From: Berkiella sp964496435
Lineage (GTDB): Bacteria; Pseudomonadota; Gammaproteobacteria; Berkiellales; Berkiellaceae
Length of the DNA stretch: 64,000 nucleotides
Assembly (NCBI GenBank): GCA_964496435.1
Contig: CAZBZP010000016.1
Location: 21,674 to 85,673 of the forward strand
Direction of reading: 5' to 3'
Under the pieces are notes generated by a model that was not told the DNA's origin, did no database searches, and saw only the letters and a list, made by a program, of their open reading frames with translations. Below are positions 1 to 6,619 of the stretch, piece by piece; the stretch's first letter is position 1, and every line of letters begins with the position of its first letter. Made by a program: the position numbers and the translations under genes.

Positions 1-643
1 TAACCCAGTTCGGGTGCTTACAAGCCATTTGAGGTGTCACTTTGGCTAAGGCATCTGCAGGGGTATTTAAAAAGGGACCGCCAGAGGCTGTCAGAATAAG
101 ACGATGTACGCCTTGCGGCCTTGTTCCCGTCTTATAGTTATCAGGCATGCACTGAAAAAGCGCATTATGTTCGCTATCTATCGGAAGCAGTGTTGCCCCT
201 GATTTTCGCGCCATATCCAGGAGAAGATCCCCCGCCATGACCAAGGGTTCTTTATTAGCAATAAGCACATGTTTGCCTGCTTGAACAGCGCATAATGTGG
301 ACATTAAGCCCGCACTACCAACAATAGCACAAACAACTTTGGTCACGTCTTTATGCTCAGCAATAAAAGCCAAACCTGCTTGACCACTGAGTACTTGCGT
401 AGTCAATTTTGCTGATTGAATTAATTCTGCTAATTGTTTTGCGCGTTTTACATCCACCATCACTGCATATGCGGGTTTAAAACGTAAGCATTGATCATAC
501 AAAGCTTCAACATTTTGATTCGCACTCAGGGCAAACACCTGATATTTATCAGCATGTTGGCTTATGACATTCAGCGTATTAATGCCTATTGATCCTGTTG
601 CCCCTAGGATGCTCACACCACAACGAAGGGATGATGTCGTCAT
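1..643 (-). CDS. dxr: 1-deoxy-D-xylulose 5-phosphate reductoisomerase, N-terminal part (cut by window edge)
   Basis: Converts 1-deoxy-D-xylulose 5-phosphate to 2-C-methyl-D-erythritol 4-phosphate with NADPH, the committed step of the non-mevalonate isoprenoid pathway in the cytosol. About 214 codons are visible. The reverse strand from the ATG at 643-641 reads MTTSSLRCGVSILGATGSIG, with the Rossmann dinucleotide motif GATGSIG expected near the N-terminus of Dxr. Further on come the family motifs ANKE and LTASGGPF (about 90-60 from the window edge). The ATG overlaps the stop of cdsA (ATGA), so translation is probably coupled. It is the last visible gene of the rpsB-to-dxr run. The C-terminal half lies outside the window. 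Confidence 0.93.
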   Translation of the reverse strand, partial: MTTSSLRCGVSILGATGSIGINTLNVISQHADKYQVFALSANQNVEALYDQCLRFKPAYAVMVDVKRAKQLAELIQSAKLTTQVLSGQAGLAFIAEHKDVTKVVCAIVGSAGLMSTLCAVQAGKHVLIANKEPLVMAGDLLLDMARKSGATLLPIDSEHNALFQCMPDNYKTGTRPQGVHRLILTASGGPFLNTPADALAKVTPQMACKHPNWV

Positions 644-1616
644 TTTGTCACCCAAACGATAGCAAGCGTGTAGAAAGGTAAAGCAGCCAATAAACTATCG
701 ATGCGATCTAATATACCACCATGGCCAGGCAATAACCGACCGCTATCTTTTACGCCAGCCAAACGCTTAACCCAGCTTTCAAAGAGATCGCCCAAAACAC
801 ATAAAAGTAGTGTGATGTAGGCAATACTTATCCAAGCAGAAAATGGCATTAAGTGACCTTTGGCAAAAGATTGCGTTTTCAAAGCTAAAAAAATCATCAT
901 GGCACAAAAAAGTGTGCCTACTAAACCACCCCAAAAACCAGCAAGTGTTTTCTTTGGGCTAATCTGGGGCGCAAGTGGCGTTTTGCCCCACTTTCTGCCC
1001 ATGAAATAGGCAAAAGTATCGGCACCCCATACTAATGAGAATAATAAAATGATCCACAAAGGGCCTAAAGTGAGTTTTTGCAGCGAGCATAAGGCAAATG
1101 CCCCACTTGATAAAACGATAAGGCCTATAAGCGCTTTTATCCCTTCTGATTGTAAAAGAAGCGGTACCGTGGCTTTATAGTTTAATATCCAATAGGCTGC
1201 CAAACACCAAAATAAAGCACCGGCTAACAGTACACTAGGACAGTCAATGAGGATTAAGCAAGCGCTTAGCACTGTAGATAGGCCGATAAAAAGTCCGCGC
1301 TTTAGCGTAGATTTAAAATTGCATAAACCTGCCCATTCATCAGCCCCAAGCGCAAATAACAAAAGGGTAACAACTGAAAAGGCCANNNNNNNNNNNNNNN
1401 NNNNNNNNNNNNNNNNNNNNNNNNNNNNNNNNNNNNNNNNNNNNNNNNNNNNNNNNNNNNNNNNNNNNNNNNNNNNNNNNNNNNNGCCCATTCATCAGCC
1501 CCAAGCGCAAATAACAAAAGGGTAACAACTGAAAAGGCCAAAGGTTTTAATGCGATAACCCCCCAGAGTACCAAAGGGATGAGGATCAATGCTGTTATAA
1601 CGCGGTATATAAGCAT
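640..1616 (-). CDS. cdsA: Phosphatidate cytidylyltransferase, interrupted by an assembly gap
   Basis: Makes CDP-diacylglycerol from phosphatidic acid and CTP in the inner membrane, the branch point for phospholipid synthesis. The start (MLIYRVITALILIPLVLW) and several hydrophobic segments are visible. The C-terminal signature region contains SPKKTLAGFWGG and KDSGRLLPGHGGILDRIDS, the conserved CDP-alcohol cytidylyltransferase motif. The gene is broken by 100 N at 1386-1485. The 55 bases before the gap are repeated exactly after it. As written, the span is not a multiple of three (977 bases); removing 155 bases (gap plus one copy) gives 822 bases, or 273 aa, which is normal for CdsA. So the gene is most likely intact. 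It sits 2 bases after uppS and overlaps dxr by 4. Confidence 0.93.
1386..1485. other. 100-N scaffold gap inside cdsA
   Basis: A run of exactly 100 N. Bases 1331-1385 and 1486-1540 are identical over 55 bases, as expected when two contigs ending in the same overlap word are joined with a fixed-size gap. The true sequence probably lacks 155 of these bases. Confidence 0.9.
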
Positions 1617-1618
1617 AC

Positions 1619-2362
1619 TTATACCAATTGCTCCCCTGTTAATCCAAAGCGTCTTTCTCGCAGAGAATAATCCCTCAAGGCAAGCTCAAATTCTACTTTA
1701 TTAAAATCGGGCCATAGCGTCGGCGTAAAATAGAGCTCCGTGTAAGCAAGCTCCCATAGGATAAAATTGCTGATGCGTTGAACCCCGCCGGTGCGTATAA
1801 ATAAATCTGGTTCTGGAACACCAGCCAGTGACAGGGCCTTGCTAAGCATTTCTTCGCTTACGTTAAGCGGCTTTTGCGCCGTGCTCAGGATATTTTGCAT
1901 TGCGTTAAGTAAATCCCAGCGCCCGCTATAATTAACGGCCAAATTCAATAACAATCCTGTATTATGCTCCGTGCGCTTTTCAGCTTCGGTTAAAGCATTA
2001 AGTAATGATGCTTGAAAAACACTTCTATCACCAATGACACGAAGTTTAATATTATTTTCGTGCAGCCGATTAATTTCTCTTCGTAATACTAAGTAAAAGA
2101 GCCGAAATAAATTACGCACTTCTTTAACTGGGCGCTTCCAATTTTCTACGCCAAAGGCAAAAAGGGTGAGTACTTTTATTTCTTTTTCTTGGCAGGCTGA
2201 GATGATTTCTCGCACTGTTTCGACACCGCGTTGGTGCCCCTTGGTACGACTCATGTTTCTCTGTTTTGCCCAACGACCATTGCCATCCATGATGATGGCA
2301 ATGTGCGCAGGCAAATTATTAGAATGCGCTTTCACACCGGGATGCGTTGCATAATTAAACAA
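1619..2362 (-). CDS. uppS: Undecaprenyl diphosphate synthase (cis-prenyltransferase)
   Basis: Adds eight isopentenyl units in cis to farnesyl diphosphate to make the C55 carrier lipid used for peptidoglycan and O-antigen. The 247-aa product has the family start motif HIAIIMDGNGRWA (catalytic Asp26 in this numbering). It also has the C-terminal block PEPDLFIRTGG...RISNFILWELAYTELYF and a final basic segment, RERRFG. The start codon is TTG just after the frr stop. There is no in-frame ATG before the conserved MDG motif, and a GGAG element lies about 11 bases upstream. The gene sits between frr and cdsA, the usual gammaproteobacterial order. Confidence 0.95.
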   Translation of the reverse strand: MFNYATHPGVKAHSNNLPAHIAIIMDGNGRWAKQRNMSRTKGHQRGVETVREIISACQEKEIKVLTLFAFGVENWKRPVKEVRNLFRLFYLVLRREINRLHENNIKLRVIGDRSVFQASLLNALTEAEKRTEHNTGLLLNLAVNYSGRWDLLNAMQNILSTAQKPLNVSEEMLSKALSLAGVPEPDLFIRTGGVQRISNFILWELAYTELYFTPTLWPDFNKVEFELALRDYSLRERRFGLTGEQLV

Positions 2363-2367
2363 GAAGC

Positions 2368-2925
2368 TTAAATCTCCAATAAGTCTTTTTCTCGTTTAGC
2401 CAACATCTCATCAATCTGATGGATATAACTATCCGTTAATTTTTGCATGGCATCTTCGGCTTTGCGGCTTTCGTCTTCACCGATGGTTTTGGCTTTCAGC
2501 AAATCTTTAATATGCTGATTTGAATCACGGCGAATATTACGTATAGCCACTTTTGAGTTTTCACATTCGGCTTTTACTTTTTTGATCAATTCGCGTCTAC
2601 GTTCTTCACTTAAAGGTGGCAAAGGTACACGAATAACATCACCAGATGTTGCTGGATTTAAACCAAGATCGCCTGCACGAATGGCTTTTTCAATTTCTGG
2701 TACAATGCGCTTCTCAAATGGTTTGACGGTAAGCATTAACGGTCCTTCCACCCCAATAGTTGCAACCTGGGTTAAAGGCGTTGCGTTACCATAGTAAGGC
2801 ACCATAATGCCATCCAATAGACTTGGATGTGCACGACCAGCTCTTAGCTTCGCTAAATCATCTTCTAAAGATTTGATGCTCTTGTTCATCTTATCTTTAG
2901 CTGTTTTTTGAATATCGTTAATCAT
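2368..2925 (-). CDS. frr: Ribosome recycling factor
   Basis: With EF-G it splits post-termination ribosomes in the cytosol. The 185-aa length is exactly that of the family. The N-terminal helix (MINDIQKTAKDKMNKSIKSL) is followed by LRAGRAHPSLLDGI, the hinge/domain II region with GNATPLTQVATI, and the C-terminal helices with PPLSEERRRELIKK. The ATG overlaps the pyrH stop by 4 bases (ATGA), so the two are translationally coupled. Confidence 0.97.
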   Translation of the reverse strand: MINDIQKTAKDKMNKSIKSLEDDLAKLRAGRAHPSLLDGIMVPYYGNATPLTQVATIGVEGPLMLTVKPFEKRIVPEIEKAIRAGDLGLNPATSGDVIRVPLPPLSEERRRELIKKVKAECENSKVAIRNIRRDSNQHIKDLLKAKTIGEDESRKAEDAMQKLTDSYIHQIDEMLAKREKDLLEI

Positions 2926-3650
2926 TCTCCCCCCTTTTCTACTAAGGTGCCTTCATTTTCACCTTTAAGGATCTGGTATAGAACATTCGGTTTGTTAATG
3001 TTGAATACCCGTATGGGCATATTATGATCACGGCACTGGCAAAATGCGGTTAAATCCATGACGCCCAACTCATGCTCAAGCGCTTTTGCAAAAGTAATTT
3101 TTTCATATAGTTTTGCTTGCGGATTGGTAGCCGGATCAGCTGAGTAAACGCCGTCTACATTGGTTGCTTTTAAAAGCACGTTAGCTTCTATTTCAATCGC
3201 ACGCAAACTGGCTGCTGAGTCGGTGGTAACCAAAGGATTGCCCGTGCCCGCAGCAAAGATAACTACTCGTTTTCTTTGCAAATGATGCATTGCTTTTCGT
3301 CTGTCGTAGTGATCGACAAAGCCACTCATGGGAATTGCTGACATAATACGCGTTGCAAGCCCAGCCCTTTCTAAGGCGTCACGCATTGCAATAGCATTCA
3401 TGACCGTTGCAAGCATGCCCATTTGATCGCCAGATATACGACCTAAACCTGCTTTAGAGAGGGACTTACCACGAAATAAGTTACCCCCACCAATCACCAT
3501 GCCAACTTCAACGCCCATGCTGATTAATTCACCAACTTCTTTGGCGATGCGATCAAGCACTTTAGGATCTATCCCAAAGTGCTCATCACCCATTAATGCC
3601 TCGCCACTGAGTTTTAATAAGATACGTTTGTAAACGGGTGCTACTGACAT
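2922..3650 (-). CDS. pyrH: UMP kinase
   Basis: Phosphorylates UMP to UDP with ATP, a hexameric cytosolic enzyme of the amino-acid-kinase fold. The product is 242 aa. The N-terminal ATP/UMP motif KRILLKLSGEALMG, GGGNLFRG and the later VVIFAAGTGNP and TTDSAASLRA blocks are all present. The start ATG shares a base with the tsf stop (TAATG), and the stop overlaps the frr start. Standard position in the tsf-pyrH-frr run. Confidence 0.97.
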   Translation of the reverse strand: MSVAPVYKRILLKLSGEALMGDEHFGIDPKVLDRIAKEVGELISMGVEVGMVIGGGNLFRGKSLSKAGLGRISGDQMGMLATVMNAIAMRDALERAGLATRIMSAIPMSGFVDHYDRRKAMHHLQRKRVVIFAAGTGNPLVTTDSAASLRAIEIEANVLLKATNVDGVYSADPATNPQAKLYEKITFAKALEHELGVMDLTAFCQCRDHNMPIRVFNINKPNVLYQILKGENEGTLVEKGGE

Positions 3651-4534
3651 TACTTGCCCCCGCGCGCTTGCGCCATTACCTCTTCTTCAAAACTCTTCTT
3701 CTCAACGGTGATACCTTCACCCACTTCAAATCGGATCATTTGCTTAATTTCAGCATTGTTTGCTTTTACTAAAGCACCAATGGTTTGGTCAGGATCTTTA
3801 AAGAAGGGCTGACCGCTTAAGCATATTTCAGCGAAATGTTTTTGAAGCATGCCCGCAACGATTTTTTCCAAAATATTTTCTGGTTTACCACTTTGCTTAG
3901 CACGTTCCATCATGATTTCTTTTTCTTTTTCGAAAATGTTTTGTGGAACATCTTCTACTTTAATATATTGAGGTCTCATCGCTGCAATATGCATAGCAAG
4001 ATCTTTTGCTAAAGTTTCATTGCCGCCAGAAATGAGTACCAATGCACCGATGCGTGCATTATGAACATAGTTACCAATTTTTTCATTGGTATCTGCTTTC
4101 ATTTCTTGCGCACGACGGACTTGGATATTTTCACCTAATTTGGTAATTAAGGCTTTACGTGTGTCTTCAACGCTAAGGCCACCTTCCAGTGTTGCTTCAT
4201 TTAATTTTTCAACATCGGTGATGCCTTTTGCAAGTGCAACATCTGCAACTTGCTGAGCAAACTTCACAAAGTTTTCATCTTTGCCCACGAAATCGGTTTC
4301 ACAATTTACTTCTAAAACAAGTGCGGTTTGTGAATTGGCCGCAATCACAATACGCCCTTCAGCTGCTGTTCTTGAAGCAGTTTTAGCGGCTTTTTTATGC
4401 CCTGATTTAGCAATGATTTCTTCTGCGGCTTGCATGTCACCATTGGCTTCTACCAATGCTTTTTTGCATTCCATCATGCCCGCACTGGTGCGCTCACGAA
4501 GTTCTTTTACCATCGCTGCTGTTATCTCTGCCAT
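3650..4534 (-). CDS. tsf: Elongation factor Ts
   Basis: Nucleotide exchange factor that releases GDP from EF-Tu. The chosen start at 4534 gives MAEITAAMVKELRERTSAGM, the normal N-terminus, and follows a GAGGATCTACG ribosome site. A further eight upstream codons (MFFLRGST) are in frame but run into the poly-A/T tract and are unlikely to be translated. The product is 294 aa. It has the UBA-like N-terminal domain, the conserved NCETDFVGKDENF region and a second core repeat ending near EVGEGI. A terminator-like hairpin lies just upstream, between rpsB and tsf. Confidence 0.95.
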   Translation of the reverse strand: MAEITAAMVKELRERTSAGMMECKKALVEANGDMQAAEEIIAKSGHKKAAKTASRTAAEGRIVIAANSQTALVLEVNCETDFVGKDENFVKFAQQVADVALAKGITDVEKLNEATLEGGLSVEDTRKALITKLGENIQVRRAQEMKADTNEKIGNYVHNARIGALVLISGGNETLAKDLAMHIAAMRPQYIKVEDVPQNIFEKEKEIMMERAKQSGKPENILEKIVAGMLQKHFAEICLSGQPFFKDPDQTIGALVKANNAEIKQMIRFEVGEGITVEKKSFEEEVMAQARGGK

Positions 4535-4547
4535 CGTAGATCCTCTT

Positions 4548-4580
4548 AAAAAAAACAAAAATCAGGGGCCTAAAGCCCCT
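4548..4580 (-). terminator. Terminator-like hairpin between rpsB and tsf
   Basis: On the minus strand AGGGGC-TTTAG-GCCCCT (4580-4564) is followed by a T-rich tract with a run of eight T (4555-4548), ending only 13 bases before the tsf start. The layout fits an intrinsic terminator acting as an attenuator that lowers tsf relative to rpsB. A partial terminator in this spot is known in E. coli rpsB-tsf; function here is inferred. Confidence 0.7.
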
Positions 4581-4722
4581 ATTTAATAATTTATTGCCAT
4601 TGACACAGCAGATGATTTTTCTGCGAGGCGCCTAGCCTTTCGCAACCGGAGTGTATATAAAAATACATGAGGATTGCGATAAGGCGACGGCAACAAAGCA
4701 GAAAATTCATATGCGAAGTCAA

Positions 4723-5457
4723 TTAACCTTGATCCTGTTCCATTTCGACGTACTCGCTTTCTTCATGCATGGGTTGCATATTGCTTCTTGCATCCAAGAT
4801 GATATCCGCTACGCTGGAAACATAAAGTTCAATCGCTTTGCTGGCATCGTCGTTACCAGGGATAAGGTAATCAATGCCATGTGGATTGTTATTGGTATCT
4901 ACAACGCCAACAACTGGAATTCGCAGATTGTTCGCTTCACGAACAGCAATGTCTTCGTTACCAACGTCAATTACAAAAATTGCATCTGGCAGGCTGCCCA
5001 TGTTTTTAATACCGCCCAAGCTACGTTCTAATTTTTGCAATTCACGTGAACGTACTAAAGCTTCTTTCTTTACCAATTTTTCGAAAGTACCATCATCTCT
5101 CATCGCTTCAAGTTCTTGTAAGCGCTTAATAGATTGTTTAACTGTTTTATAATTGGTCAACATACCGCCTAACCAACGATAGTTCACATAAGGCATACCG
5201 CAACGCTCAGCTTGTTCTTGGATAATTCTGCTGGCACTCATTTTGGTACCTACAAATAGAATCTTGCCGCCTCTGGAAGCTACTCGCTTAATAAACGATA
5301 AAGCTTCGTGGAACATAGGATATGTTTTATCCAAGTTAATGATGTGAATTTTGTTGCGAACAGTAAAAATATACTGTTTCATTTTTGGATCCCAAAAACG
5401 TGTTTGGTGACCAAAATGAACGCCGGCTTCGAGCATTTGACGCATTGTTACTGACAT
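4723..5457 (-). CDS. rpsB: 30S ribosomal protein S2
   Basis: Small-subunit ribosomal protein. The product is 244 aa and begins MSVTMRQMLEAGVHFGHQTR, the invariant S2 N-terminus. It contains the S2 blocks GGKILFVGTK, YVNYRWLGGMLTNYKT, PDAIFVIDV and IPVVGVVDTNNNP. The acidic C-terminus ends EYVEMEQDQG. First gene of the minus-strand run; its promoter must lie in the 291-base divergent region shared with map. A long plus-strand open frame across this gene (4651-5031) is a shadow. Confidence 0.97.
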   Translation of the reverse strand: MSVTMRQMLEAGVHFGHQTRFWDPKMKQYIFTVRNKIHIINLDKTYPMFHEALSFIKRVASRGGKILFVGTKMSASRIIQEQAERCGMPYVNYRWLGGMLTNYKTVKQSIKRLQELEAMRDDGTFEKLVKKEALVRSRELQKLERSLGGIKNMGSLPDAIFVIDVGNEDIAVREANNLRIPVVGVVDTNNNPHGIDYLIPGNDDASKAIELYVSSVADIILDARSNMQPMHEESEYVEMEQDQG

Positions 5458-5506
5458 GAGATTACTCCATTGTTTGGGTTGAGCCTCTACCTATCCCATT
5501 TTCCAA

Positions 5507-5520
5507 CTAACAAAAGTTAG
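5507..5520 (-). promoter_or_regulatory. Small hairpin in the rpsB leader
   Basis: CTAAC-4-GTTAG about 50 bases upstream of the rpsB start. S2 autoregulates its own leader in E. coli; whether this short stem belongs to such an element cannot be told from the sequence. Confidence 0.25.
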
Positions 5521-5633
5521 CACCCTGAAAAATGTGACGACAAGTATGCGGTTTATTAATTAACTAACTACAAGATGTGCGAAATTACACAGCTTGGCGC
5601 CGTTTTATACCATAGAGCCCACTTTAAATAAAG

Positions 5634-5690
5634 GAAGGCAGTAGTTTTAGGCCTTCTAAGGACAAGAAGCTGAACATCAGAAGGTTTTTT
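5634..5690 (+). promoter_or_regulatory. Possible attenuator in the map leader
   Basis: On the plus strand GAAGGC (5634-5639) can pair with GCCTTC (5651-5656). The overlapping CCTTCT (5652-5657) can instead pair with AGAAGG (5679-5684), which is followed by six T (5685-5690), or with the nearer AGAAG (5665-5669). Mutually exclusive stems ending in a T run 58 bases before the map start resemble a transcription attenuator, or the terminator of a short RNA. No leader peptide is evident. Confidence 0.4.
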
Positions 5691-5748
5691 AGTTATACTA
5701 CACCTATAACTGTATTAAATTATTAGCGTTTCGTAGGTAAATCCAACA

Positions 5749-6534
5749 ATGACTCAAAAATCAAATGCTTCCATTAAAACCGCCCAAGACATTGAAAAAA
5801 TGCGTATTGCAGGACGTCTTGCCGGGCAAGTTTTGGAAATGATAGGCCCTCATGTAAAACCTGGGATTTCAACACTTGAGCTCAATGAGATTTGCCACGA
5901 TTATATTGTGAATGTGCAAGATGCCATCCCTGCCCCGCTGAATTATAAGGGTTTTCCTAAATCTATTTGTACCTCCGTGAATCATGTCATTTGTCATGGG
6001 ATCCCTAATGAAAAGAAGTTAAAAGAAGGCGATATCATCAATGTTGATATAACTGTCATTAAAGACGGCTATCATGGTGATACCAGCAAGATGTTTGTCG
6101 TCGGTGAGCCCTCTGTACAAGCCACGCGTCTTATCAAAGTCACACGTGAATGTATGATGTTAGGTATTGAGCAAGTCAAACCGGGCAATCATCTAGGCGA
6201 TATTGGACATGCCATTGAGACCCACGCTCATGCACACCGCTTTTCTGTTGTGCGCGAATATTGTGGCCATGGCATTGGCAAAATTTTTCATGAAGAACCG
6301 CAAATTTTACATTATGGCAAAGCAAAAACCGGGCTTGAGATGGTGCCAGGTATGATTTTCACCATTGAACCTATGATCAATGCGGGAAAACGACATACCC
6401 GATTGTTACCAGATAAATGGACTGTGGTTACCAAAGATCATAGCCTTTCAGCCCAATGGGAACATACCATTTTGGTGACGGACACAGGTTATGAAGTGCT
6501 TACTAAAAGGGATGAAGAGTCAGATTTACACTAA
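5749..6534 (+). CDS. map: Methionine aminopeptidase, type I
   Basis: Removes the initiator methionine from nascent proteins; a cytosolic dinuclear metalloenzyme. The product is 261 aa. Metal ligands are in place: Asp100 and Asp111 (INVDITVIKDGYHGDT), His174 (CGHGIGKIFHEEP), Glu207 (FTIEPM) and Glu238 (QWEHT). His83 (CHGIPNE) matches the substrate-binding histidine. It lies divergent to rpsB, the usual gammaproteobacterial arrangement, and upstream of glnD. Confidence 0.97.
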   Translation: MTQKSNASIKTAQDIEKMRIAGRLAGQVLEMIGPHVKPGISTLELNEICHDYIVNVQDAIPAPLNYKGFPKSICTSVNHVICHGIPNEKKLKEGDIINVDITVIKDGYHGDTSKMFVVGEPSVQATRLIKVTRECMMLGIEQVKPGNHLGDIGHAIETHAHAHRFSVVREYCGHGIGKIFHEEPQILHYGKAKTGLEMVPGMIFTIEPMINAGKRHTRLLPDKWTVVTKDHSLSAQWEHTILVTDTGYEVLTKRDEESDLH

Positions 6535-6577
6535 GCAACCTCATTATAAATGGGCTTGTTATTCTTGGAATTTATCT

Positions 6578-6598
6578 GGGCGGACATAAAGTCCACCC
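6578..6598. repeat. Short palindrome between map and glnD
   Basis: GGGCGGAC-ATAAA-GTCCACCC forms an 8-pair stem with one mismatch. It is not followed by a T run, so it reads as an intergenic palindromic repeat rather than a terminator. Copy number in the genome cannot be judged here. Confidence 0.45.
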
Positions 6599-6619
6599 TA
6601 CGAAGAAACGGATGCGCCC

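Noticed and set aside
1302..1616. Short separate frames around the cdsA gap as two broken genes
   Set aside because: The 55-base duplication and frame arithmetic indicate one intact gene split by an assembly join, not a frameshift or duplication.
4651..5031. 126-codon plus-strand open frame across rpsB
   Set aside because: Antisense to a complete, conserved S2 gene; no ribosome site or recognisable protein.
6578..6598. Palindrome after map as an intrinsic terminator
   Set aside because: No T run follows on either strand; kept only as a repeat.
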